DNA of 64,000 nt from Auriscalpium vulgare (Eukaryota > Basidiomycota > Agaricomycetes > Russulales > Auriscalpiaceae). Below, piece by piece: positions 23,343-32,537 of this stretch (position 1 is the first letter of the stretch; every line of letters starts with the position of its first letter). Location: contig JAHBBC010000010.1 in assembly GCA_019915015.1 (NCBI GenBank), forward strand, positions 682,001-746,000, in the 5' to 3' direction. Both the position numbers and the translations under genes were made by a program. A model generated the notes under the pieces. That model was given only the letters and a program-made list of their open reading frames with translations, had not been told where the DNA came from and did no database searches.

Positions 23343-23370
23343 GCATGAGTCACGTGCATGGATGACGTCA
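23343..23370. promoter_or_regulatory. E-box/AP-1 composite and CRE-like site upstream of right MAG-like gene
   Basis: GCATGAGTCACGTG (23,343-23,356) is the exact reverse complement of the site at 7,537. A palindromic TGACGTCA follows at 23,363-23,370 and is not preserved on the left. The rest of 23,060-23,867 is promoter or 3' flank without a recognised gene. Confidence 0.35.
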
Positions 23371-23867
23371 AATTGTCCAGAGTTCGACTGGATTTCTCCC
23401 CCAAGTCGGAGCTCCCACGGTCTCTTCCTCTCCTCCAGCTCGTTGCAAAAATCTCTCGTCTCTGCGGTGCACAAGTACTGTCTCGCTGACTCTACCTACG
23501 GGATAGGTATAATGTTCAACTCACGCTTTCTGGCCCCATTTTCTGCAGCTATCTGGATGGCTGGAAATCTGAGCTCGCGATGCGCACATCATAGAGAAAG
23601 TCGCCTCCACTAGTCTCTCATGGTGCAACATGCCATCTACGTCCTCACCGGCACCACTGTCGCAGTGCCACAGAAAATCGTTGGCGAGCCACAAGGAGAT
23701 ACCAAGGCGTCGCAGGCGATCGTCATCACAATGCATACCGTCATACGGCTCTCGCCGCCCACCTTGACGGGTCGCTTTCATCTCTTTTTCTTTCATCACC
23801 ACCACTACCGCCACCGCCGCCGCCATCCCGTTGCGATCCTCAAGCTCAAGTTCTATCCGCTCAAACT

Positions 23868-25021
23868 ATGTTGCGCTACACTCTATCCGCTCTTTTCGCC
23901 CTCCTCCCTGCCACCCAGGTGCTCGCTCAGAAGGGAGGGCAACCACTCGCCTCTGCGCGCTTTAAGACGCCCGCCGATCTGGTGAGCCCACACTGCATGT
24001 ACTGTGAAGTCGCGGCGTTCGCTGACACGCACGGCGGGACAGCCCTACCAAGTCGAACCCGACGCCGCCGCGCGCGGGTCGCAATACGGGTACAACATCT
24101 GCAACTCGACCACGGAGAACCAGCAATCGCTCTGCCAAACGATGTATGCGAACAGCATAGCCGGTGCGTGCTTCGCTCGACAGACCGTGGTGTCGTCGTT
24201 GAACGAGCGTGCGGTTTCGTAGACTTCTGCCTGTGGGCGCCGGACAAGCCGAACTCCCTGATCGCCGACACGGAGGGCGAGGAGGTCGCATGGTGCACCA
24301 GGAAGGGCCACGGGACGCGCCTGATCCCCGACGGCACACTCCAGGGCGTACAGTTCCTCACGGCGCCCGACTACACCCTCATCGTCGGCTACATGGACCA
24401 GACGAAGGTGAACATGCAAAGTGGCGACGAGGGCGGCGAGCTCGATCCGCACGGGCAGGACCTTAGGGGCAACCCCATGGGCGGCATGGTCTACTCGACG
24501 GTGTTCAGTGGCAGCAACACGACCGTGCAGGTCCCGGAGTGGAATCTGTGCGTACCCGCCATCCACGCATCCCGCCCACGCTGACTCCGCCTCCCAGCTT
24601 CATCGGTGGCGACTTCTTCTGCCTGAAGATCTGCAAGAACGACAAATCCGGCGGCTACTGCAACAACATCTACGACACCAAGGGCTGCGGCTTCAACTCG
24701 CCCAGCAACTCGCAGAAGGGCGTCTACGAGTCGTGCTACAGCGATAACATGCAGCTCCCTGGCGCGGACCCCAACCCCGTGCCCGCATCGTCGAAGTGCA
24801 CGCAGTATGCATCGACAGATCTGTATGGGGTGCCGACGGCCACGACGACGCCGGCCTCGACGACGACGTCCAGCGCGCACACTTCGGCGACGTCGGCGAG
24901 CCTCACGGCCTCGGCGGCGGTGGCGGCGAAGACCGGTAGCCCGAACGGCGCACGCGCGTTTGGTGTCTCTCTCCTCGTGGGTGTCGCCGGGATCGTGTTA
25001 TCTATCGTCTTCCTGGCGTAG
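23868..25021 (+). CDS. GPI-anchored secreted glycoprotein, MAG-like, right copy
   Basis: Exons 23,868-23,981, 24,043-24,163, 24,223-24,547 and 24,598-25,021 give 327 residues. All introns are GT-AG and 50-61 nt. Signal peptide at the N-terminus; NICNSTTENQQ sequon; conserved core around DFCLWAPDKPNSLIADTEGE, GTRLIPDGTLQGVQF and DPHGQDLRGNPMGGMVYST; Cys-rich FFCLKICKNDK…GYCNNIYDTKGCGF; Thr/Ser/Ala stalk; hydrophobic GPI signal. Same family as the left copy and of unknown native role. Its last exon is partly repeated at 28,241-28,450 because a tandem duplication starts inside it near 24,804. Confidence 0.78.
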
Positions 25022-25665
25022 GCGATGCATGGACGTTCGAATCTCTCGGGCTGTGATCTTATGGGCGTGCTTCTTCCCTCTTGCGCGGGGTCTACGATCT
25101 TCCGGACTCTGTAAGTCGGTAAAGTCTCGGCCCAAATTTCTATCTACAATCTACTTCGCCACGAACTACCATTCACTTCAAGTGATTCGTCGGGACAAAG
25201 ACTGTATATGAGTGATCTCGCCGATTGGTCATCGGCAGTCTTGGTTCCCGTTTAGGCGCCGTTGCTCCGAGTCCCGGAGGCTCGACGCGTCTCTTCAACA
25301 CGACCTTGTACTACCTCCTTGTACTTCGTCAACTGCAACCCCACCCTTCCCCATCGCTTTATCGTGGCCATGGAGACAAACCAGATATGTACCCGAAGAA
25401 GCATAGCCAGCAGAAGCGATGCTTTGTATTTTGCACAGCCGCGACGCAAACTACGCGCTGCTCAAGGCGGGTTGCCCGTGCGGGAACAAGACCAGTCGGT
25501 ATTCCTCAGCCGGGATGTACGCGCGCACAGCGATCTTATACAAAGAAGAAATTAAAGAAGAAAATGTAATACAAGTGGAAGGAAGTATAAAGGTCCGGTA
25601 TGAATGTCCTCTTCATCGTCCGCCCCCGTCCATCTTCACCCACTCTGACTCTGCCCATTCGCCAA

Positions 25666-27033
25666 TTACTCCGCTGACTTCTGTGCATTGCGCTCTGCCT
25701 GCTTAGCTGCGCACTTCGTTACTCTGCGTAAATGTCTCTTCAACGCGTCCGAGCGGCTGAGCTCCGCATGGCACCAGTCACAGTCCCACGTCCGGCCACT
25801 GTATTTCCGCGCGTGTCTTTTGAGACCTGCTTTGTTCTTGTATTTCTTGTCGCACCCTGCGACTTCGCATCTGAACGGTTGTGTATCCATTGTTTCCTCG
25901 CACCTCCACTCCTCCTCCCTTCCACTTGCTAATTGCCAGGATAGCTGGGTCGACGCTCGGGTGCTTGTGCTCGGCCCTGCAACCGACTCAAGTAAAGCTT
26001 CCTGAAGCGGCATACCGAGAGAATCATTCTCTTGGTCTCCGTTCTCGAATTTAGTTGTTTTGGGTGCATGGGCCACCCCAGCAGCGATCTCGGAAGTTCC
26101 GAAGTCGTATCCTGCTGAAGATGGCACCATGCCTCCGCTGCTGATGACTGGCATCACGTCGTACGGGTTGTTGCTCCCTGATCTTGGATCTGCCCACTGG
26201 TAGAACGACGGGTCATCGGCGAAGAAGACCCTTTCCCGCGTCTCCTGGGTGCCGGTGTATTCCGTCGACGGCCCGCCCGCATGGGCACCCCACGTTGGCT
26301 CCCCGCTCGGTGACAAGACGTGGACGTGCGCACTCGCGCTGGATGACGCAGACGGGGGCGTGGTGGGGAATGCGGGCGACTCGGGCGTCCAGGGCCCTCC
26401 CGTGGTCGAACGCGTCGACTCGGACCTGGTGTATGGACCGCGACGCCGGTGCTCTCTTCTCTGCACGTGACTCTGTCGGTCGCCGGCTGGCAGCCGGGCC
26501 AGGTGCAAGGGCCCCTGCGGTTTGATCTTCCTCGAAAGAGTCGGCGGCGGAGCCCCCAACCTGCTGCAATAATGTGAGGAGTATGCCTGTCCCCAGTCCG
26601 GATGATTGATGGGTTGGTGTGTGGCGATAGTGTCGGGTAATAGGGAGGATGGGACAGGCTCGTCGGCCTCGTAGAAGTGTGGAGGGGGATAGTACGGCTC
26701 CTGCTCGACTGACGGGATCTCGGTACTTGCAGGAGTGGCGAGCGCAAACTGCTGGCACGGTGAGCATCGCACTCGTGTCTCCGGGAGTATCGTACTTACA
26801 GGAATTGCATCATAGGTGTCGTATCCAGCGAACGTCGCCGGTGGCCCAATGACTGCGATGGCGTTGGGGTCGTCGATGGCCTGGTCGCTGATAAAGCTCT
26901 GGAAACCACTTGTCTGTGCTGAAGGCTCGACATCGCTCATGTCGACGCCGGCCGCCAACCAAGCCAAGGTCTGGTTGTAAAACGTGGGCGGCTGGAATAT
27001 GTCGAGGAGGTTGGTAAACTGGAAGCCGTTCAT
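25666..27033 (-). CDS. C2H2 zinc-finger protein, copy 3, first finger altered
   Basis: A 455-codon frame starting MNGFQFTNLLDIF. N-terminal Pro/Ser-rich low-complexity region (about 100-260), then two C-terminal fingers. Finger 1 has C-x4-C and a first His (LKRHARKYSG), but the last ligand codon is TAC (Tyr) where the other copies have CAC (His), and one codon is missing. Finger 2 keeps C-x2-C…H and a final Cys. A 48-nt segment (26,752-26,799) within the frame has perfect intron borders (GTAAGT…CCAG) and no stop, so it may be spliced or retained. A nuclear DNA-binding role is likely; finger 1 may be inactive. Confidence 0.7.
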   Translation of the reverse strand: MNGFQFTNLLDIFQPPTFYNQTLAWLAAGVDMSDVEPSAQTSGFQSFISDQAIDDPNAIAVIGPPATFAGYDTYDAIPVSTILPETRVRCSPCQQFALATPASTEIPSVEQEPYYPPPHFYEADEPVPSSLLPDTIATHQPINHPDWGQAYSSHYCSRLGAPPPTLSRKIKPQGPLHLARLPAGDRQSHVQRREHRRRGPYTRSESTRSTTGGPWTPESPAFPTTPPSASSSASAHVHVLSPSGEPTWGAHAGGPSTEYTGTQETRERVFFADDPSFYQWADPRSGSNNPYDVMPVISSGGMVPSSAGYDFGTSEIAAGVAHAPKTTKFENGDQENDSLGMPLQEALLESVAGPSTSTRASTQLSWQLASGREEEWRCEETMDTQPFRCEVAGCDKKYKNKAGLKRHARKYSGRTWDCDWCHAELSRSDALKRHLRRVTKCAAKQAERNAQKSAE

Positions 27034-27122
27034 GGCGACCTGGATGTGAAGATGGCTGATGATGTCGGATGGGGGATATGCGACGGGTGAAGCACGGTAC
27101 GCACAGTGCTCTCCAGCGCCTC

Positions 27123-27130
27123 CTTAAATA
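27123..27130 (-). promoter_or_regulatory. TATA-like element of zinc-finger copy 3
   Basis: TATTTAAG on the minus strand, about 90 bp upstream of the start at 27,033. The same element sits at 31,016-31,023, equally far upstream of copy 4. Confidence 0.4.
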
Positions 27131-28240
27131 CACATTTCAGCAGCCTTCGGGCCTTCTATCCAGCGCATTTCACGCCCGCACCGCCGCGCCTGCCCTTGCG
27201 CGTGGACCCACCAAGAGCTGCTTGAAGGCGCGCGCCTGGATGCCCCGATGGCCCTGCCCTCGTACTTTTCTAGGCATCTGGGGACCGCTGTGTTGGCTGT
27301 TGCTGGCGTCTCTGATGCAGCAGGCAAAAACGTTTTGGGTGCGGAGGCGGGTTGTCAAGCGTTGCCAAAGCTCTTACAGGGCAAGGCGGTGATTCCTTAT
27401 ATTTTCTCGGCTTCCTTGGATGCGCTGACGCAACGCGCGTTTCTAGAATGCTTGACAGACTTCTATTGTGTGGGGAGCTCGTCGCACGCCTGAAGACCCC
27501 AGCGATTGCAACGCAGACAATTGGTCTCACGACCCTAACCCTGGATTAAGGTCCGGTGGACCACTACAGTTGTTATCTGCAGCGGTCAGTTTTGTTCCGG
27601 TTTCATGCACAGAGCATTCCGAGCTCACCGTGGTCTCTGTCCAGTCTGGCAATTATATCTCAAAATAAAGGCATGCCGGAAGCCTCCCGCCTCAACACGC
27701 GGTGGCAATTAGTGTAGCGCCTTCACGTTGGCGACTAGATTTGACAACGGGGCCCTCTCAATGCAGCATCGAAGTACGCATGACAAGTGCTATCAATGAG
27801 TTGCACCACTCACTAATTATGCAGAATCTCCACCTCTCATAGACACCTCCCCTGATTTTCGCGACATTATCCGGCGCCCAAATATACTCTTTATACCTGG
27901 CTTCGTCAGCTTCCGCACTCCGGATCATACGATCCCAATTCCACAATAGCACACATCTTTGGAACACTCTGGACTTGCTTCCTTGAACTGTTGACGACTT
28001 CACGGGCAGGAGAAGCTACCAAACGAGATACCCGCACCGCGATCGCTACGCCGCTGCGCTCGCTTTGACTGCCGTAGGTGGATGGTAAGTTGCGGGTGCA
28101 AATCCACGGAGGCGCTCCAGCTTTGATGATATCCAAAAAAAAAGGAAAGCGGAACATTTCCACTACCATGGCCCGCATGTCCTGGCCGACACAGGCTTGA
28201 GCGCTAAACGACTGACCTTGCTATCTGCAAACTCGAAGTT

Positions 28241-28450
28241 AGTATGCATCGACAGATCTGTACGGGGTGCCAACGGCTACGACGACATCGGCCTCGATGA
28301 CGACGTCCAGCGCGCACACCTCGGCGACGTCGGCGAGTCTCACGGGCTCGGCGGGGGCAGTGGCAGCGAAGACCGGTAGCCCGAACGGCGCACGCGCGTT
28401 GGTGTGTCTCTCCTCGTGGGTGTCGTCGGGATCGTGTTATCTATCGTCTC
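28241..28450 (+). pseudogene. 3' fragment of MAG-like gene at tandem junction
   Basis: Matches the last exon of the gene at 23,868-25,021 from about 24,804 (AGTATGCATCGACAGATCTG) through the stalk and GPI region, with small indels that break the frame. No 5' part exists. It was created by the tandem duplication and cannot encode the protein. The following 28,451-29,510 is 3' flank shared with 25,022-25,665, plus an extra 450 bp; no gene. Confidence 0.8.
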
Positions 28451-29510
28451 CTAGCGTAGGCGGTGCATGGACGTTCGATTCTCTCGCGCTGTGATCTTGG
28501 CGGCGTGCTTACGGACTTTTCACTCTTGCGCAGGCCTACGATCTTCTGGATACTGTAAGCCGGTAAAGTCTCGGCGTAAGTTTCTATCTACATTTTACTT
28601 CGCCACGAACTACCCTCTATACATTCACTTCGCCACACGCTATACCCAACATCTCTTCTATCGGATGATACCCCTACTTGTATAACCTTCGACTATTCGA
28701 CGTATTTTTGGGAACCTCTAGGGCGAATGTACGCGGGTGACCAGCCTGGCGTTGTTTGTGCCGCAGGTCGGCCAGCGGCTGTTTTCCGAAAGTAAGCTGC
28801 GTCCAGCGCCCGATGGCTCTGGCCACATACTAGCAGCTGGCTCTTCTTATTTAACGCCTACCCCAAGCCTTAGGCACCTGTACATAGCCGAGGTTCATTG
28901 ATGAAGAAGCGCTCACGGGCCGGAATAGGCCGCGCGGAAATTGCACGACATGGGTTCATCTTAGAATGCCGGCAAAATAAAATCGGGCAAAAACTGTAAC
29001 TCACAGCAATGTATGTCTCCTGGCCTTGCGCCTTGTAAAGACCGACAGGCTTTGTTGTAAATGCTTCGTCGGGACAAAGACTGTATATGAGTGATCTCGC
29101 CGATTGGTCATCGGCAGTCTTGGTTCCCGTTTAGGCGCCGTTGCTCCGAGTCCCGGAGGCTCGACGCGTCTCTTCAACACGACCTTGTACTAGTACCTCC
29201 TTGTACTTCGTCAACTGCAACCTCGCCCTTCCCCATCGCTTCATTGTGGCCATGGAGACGCAATTTGTACCCGAAGAAGCTTGGCCAGCAGAAGCGATGC
29301 TTTGTATATTGCACAGCCGCGATGGAAACTACGCGCTGCTCAAGGCGGGTTGCCCGTGCGGGAACAAGACCAGTCGGTATTCCTCAGCCGTGATGTACAC
29401 ACGCACAGTGACGTTTTACAAGGAAGGAATAAAAGAGGAAAATATAATACAAGTGGAAGGAAGTATAAAGGCCCGGTATGAATGTCCTGTTCGTCGTCCG
29501 CCTCCGTCCA

Positions 29511-30926
29511 TCATCGCCCACTCTGACCCTGCCCATTCGCCATTTTCGCCGCTGTCCTCTGTGCATCGCTTTTTCGCTGCTTGGCTAAGCACTCCTTATT
29601 TTTGCGTATATGTCTGTGCACCACGTCCGAACGGCTGAGCTCCGCATGGCACCAGGGACAGCCCCATTTCTTGTCACTGTGTTTCGTGTTCGTGTGTTTT
29701 GTCAAGCCGGACTTATTCTTGTATTTCAGGTTGCACCCAACGACATTGCACCTGAACGGTTTCTCTTCCACTTTTGCCTTGCTGTCCCACTCCTCCTCCC
29801 ATCCGCTTGCTGATGGCCAATTGGCCTCGAATTGCTTGGTCGACGCTCGGGTGCTCGGCCCTGCGACCGACTCAGGTAAAGCTTCCTGGACTGGCAGACC
29901 GAGAGACACATTCTCCCGGCCTCCGTTCTCGAATTTATGTGTTTTGGGAGCATGGGCCACCCCAGCAGCGATCTCGGGAGTTCCGAAGTCGTATCCTGCT
30001 ATAGATGGGCCCATGCCTCCGCTGTTGATGACTGGCATCATGTCGTGCAGGTTATTGCCTCCCGCGCTTGGATCTGCCCACTGATAAAGCGAGGAGTCCT
30101 TGGCGAAGAAGACCATGTCCTGCATCTCCTGGAACCTTGTCGCACCGATGTGGTCCGTCGACGGCCAGCCCGCATAGGCGCCATGCGTTGGCTCCTCGCT
30201 TGGTGACAAGACGTGGACGTGCGCAGTCGCGCTGGATGACGCAGACGGGGGCGTGGTGGGGAATGCGGGCGACTCGGGCGTCCAGGGCCCTCCCGTGGTC
30301 GAACGCGTCGACTCGGACCTGGTGTATGGACCGCGACGCTGGTGCTCTCTTCTCTGCACGTGACTCTGTCGGTCGCCGGCTGGCAGCCGGGCCAGGTGCA
30401 AGGGCCCCTGCGGTTTGGTCTTCCTCGAAAGAGTCGGCGGCGGAGCCCCCAACCCGCTGCAATAAGGTGAGGAGTATGCCTGTCCCCAGTCCGGATAATT
30501 GATGGGTTGGTGTGTGGGGATAGTGTCGGGTAATAGGGAGGATGGGACAGGCTCGTCGGCCTCGTAGAAGTGTGGAGGGGGATAGTACGGCCCCTGCTCG
30601 ACTGACGGGATCTCGGTACTAGCAGGAGTGGCGAGCTCAAACTGCTGGCACGGTGAGCATCGCACTCGTATCTCCGGGAGTATCGTACTTACTGGAGTTG
30701 CATCATAGGTGTCGTATCCAGCGAACGTCGCCGGTGGCCCATTGACTGCGATGGCGTTGGGATCGTCGATGGCCTGGTCGCTGATAAAGCTCTGGAAACC
30801 ACTCGTCTGTGCTGAAGGCTCGACATGGTTCATGTCGACGCCGGTCGCCAACCAAGCCAAGGTCTGGTTGTAAAACGGGGGCGGCGGGAATATGTCGAGG
30901 AGGTTGGTAAACTGGAAGCCGTTCAT
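29511..30926 (-). CDS. C2H2 zinc-finger protein, copy 4, intact
   Basis: 471 codons from MNGFQFTNLLDIF, the best-preserved member. Finger 1 has the full C-x4-C-x12-H-x4-H set (GLTKHTNTKHSD); finger 2 is C-x2-C…H with a terminal Cys (WCHAELSRSD…KNKEC). The tail is basic. The Pro/Ser-rich middle carries TPESPAFPTTPPSASS. The intron-like 48-nt in-frame segment of copy 3 is also present. A TATA-like TATTTAAG lies about 90 bp upstream. Likely a nuclear DNA-binding protein with unknown target. Confidence 0.78.
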   Translation of the reverse strand: MNGFQFTNLLDIFPPPPFYNQTLAWLATGVDMNHVEPSAQTSGFQSFISDQAIDDPNAIAVNGPPATFAGYDTYDATPVSTILPEIRVRCSPCQQFELATPASTEIPSVEQGPYYPPPHFYEADEPVPSSLLPDTIPTHQPINYPDWGQAYSSPYCSGLGAPPPTLSRKTKPQGPLHLARLPAGDRQSHVQRREHQRRGPYTRSESTRSTTGGPWTPESPAFPTTPPSASSSATAHVHVLSPSEEPTHGAYAGWPSTDHIGATRFQEMQDMVFFAKDSSLYQWADPSAGGNNLHDMMPVINSGGMGPSIAGYDFGTPEIAAGVAHAPKTHKFENGGRENVSLGLPVQEALPESVAGPSTRASTKQFEANWPSASGWEEEWDSKAKVEEKPFRCNVVGCNLKYKNKSGLTKHTNTKHSDKKWGCPWCHAELSRSDVVHRHIRKNKECLAKQRKSDAQRTAAKMANGQGQSGR

Positions 30927-31015
30927 GGCGACCTGGATGTGAAGATGGCTGATGATGTCGGACAGGGGATATGTGACGGGTGAAGCACGGTACGCACAGT
31001 GTTCTCCAGCGCCTT

Positions 31016-31023
31016 CTTAAATA
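31016..31023 (-). promoter_or_regulatory. TATA-like element of zinc-finger copy 4
   Basis: TATTTAAG on the minus strand about 90 bp before the start codon, duplicated from 27,123. Between 31,024 and 32,537 no gene is supported. Confidence 0.4.
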
Positions 31024-32537
31024 CACATCTCAGCAGCCTTCGGGCCTTCTATCCAGCGCATTCCACGCCCGCACCGCCGCGCCTGCCCTTGCGCGTGGAC
31101 CCACCAAGAGCTGCTTGAAGGCGCGCGCCTGGATGCCCGGAAGGCCCTGCCCTTGTATTTTCTATGCATCTGGGGACCGCTGTGCTGGCTGTTGCTGGCG
31201 TCTCTGATGCAGCAGGTAAAAACGTTTTGGGTGCGGAGGCGGGTTGTCAAGCGTTGCCAAAGCTCTGACGGGGCAAGGCGGTGAGCCCTTATATTTTCTC
31301 GGCACGCAACGCGCGGTTCTAGAATGCTTGACAGACTTCTATTGTGTGGGGAGCTCGTCGCACGCCTGAAGACCGTCTCCAGCGATTGCAACGCAGACAA
31401 TTGGTCTCACGACCCTAACCCTGGACTGAGGTCCGGTGGACCACTACAGTTGTTATCTGCAGCGGTCAGTTTTGTTCGGGTTTCATGCACAGAGCATTCC
31501 AAGCTCACCGTGGTCTCTGTCCAGTCTGGCAATTATATCTCATAATAAAGGCATGCCGGAAGCCTCCCGCCTCAACACGCGGTGGCAATCAGTGTAGCGC
31601 CTTCACGTTGGCGACTAGATTTGACAACGGGGCCCTCTCAATGCAGCATCGAAGTACGCATGACAAGTGCTATCAATGAGTTGCACCACTCACTAATTAT
31701 GCAGAATCTCCACCTCTCATAGACACCTCCCCTGATTTTCGCGACATCATCCGGCGCCCAAATATACTCTTTATACCTGGCTTCGTCAGCTTCCGCACTC
31801 TGGATCATACGATCCCAATTCACCAATATCACACATCTTTGGAACACTCTGGATTCGCTTCCTTGAACTGTTGACGGGTTCACGGGCAGGACAAAGTGTT
31901 TCGGATGCAGGCTACCAAACGAGACACCCGCACCGCGCATCGCTACGCCGCTGCGCTCGCTTTGACCGCCGTAGGTGGATGGTAAGTTGCGGGTGCAAAT
32001 CCACGGAGGCGCTCCAGCTTTGATGATATCCAAAAAAACGGAAAGCGGAACATTTTCACTACCATGGCCCGCATGTCCTGGCCGACACAGGCTTGAGCGC
32101 TAAACGACTGACCTTGCTATCTGCAAACTCGAAGTTGAAGTCGTCTGATTGTCTCGCGCCCAATGTCAGTCCGAAGTCCTCCTGCATTCATGGACTTGAC
32201 GCCTCTGGCGAATTGGACTTCGACGTCCCAACGGCTTACGCACACGCCACGCCCAGAGCATGAACCTATCCACCCACAGACACGATACGCACTTTATCAC
32301 ATAGGGCAGGATACTATGTGACGTTCTGACAGCAGCAGACGCTGTCAACAGTGGTCAACACAGTGAGAGATACTGGCATGTAAAGTGATGATTTACGCCA
32401 GAAGTCATCGACGACGCTCTATCAGCGCGGCTAACCGCATGTCTATTGCAGCCGACTCCGGAGCCACGTCAACAGACCCTTGGTCCCCTCGCGCTCCCAC
32501 ACCCTGCGCGGCGGCACGCGGAAGCTATATGACCTAA

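Larger units (their letters stand above)
20774..25060. repeat. Right arm of the large inverted duplication (inner part)
   Basis: The reverse complement matches about 5,640-10,338: P450 3' end, membrane-protein gene and MAG-like gene in the same order, with similar spacing. Exon lengths of the MAG-like gene are identical between arms. Substitutions and small indels are scattered throughout, so the arms are diverged paralogs and not an exact copy. The gap 20,807-21,261 contains two 11-bp CCCGCGCTCAA units in reverse orientation and no gene. Confidence 0.75.
24804..28240. repeat. Right tandem duplication, unit 1
   Basis: Begins inside the last exon of the MAG-like gene and ends at the junction 28,240/28,241. 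It contains zinc-finger copy 3 and its upstream region. Unit 2 is 28,241-32,136. Unit 1 lacks about 450 bp present in unit 2 between roughly 28,630 and 29,060. No other gene is seen in 25,022-25,665 or 27,034-28,240. Confidence 0.75.
28241..32136. repeat. Right tandem duplication, unit 2
   Basis: Copy of 24,804-28,240. The end at about 32,136 is where similarity to 28,240 stops: both read CTCGAAGTT, then diverge. It contains the MAG 3' fragment, zinc-finger copy 4 and its promoter. Confidence 0.75.

Noticed and set aside
28070..28120. A tRNA-like GGGTGCAAATCC box in the region upstream of zinc-finger copy 3 (repeated near 31,990).
   Set aside because: The flanking bases do not form a T-arm stem and no D-arm or anticodon arm can be drawn.
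1..32136. The mirrored block as a DNA transposon with terminal inverted repeats.
   Set aside because: The arms are whole host-type genes and no transposase or target-site duplication was seen.
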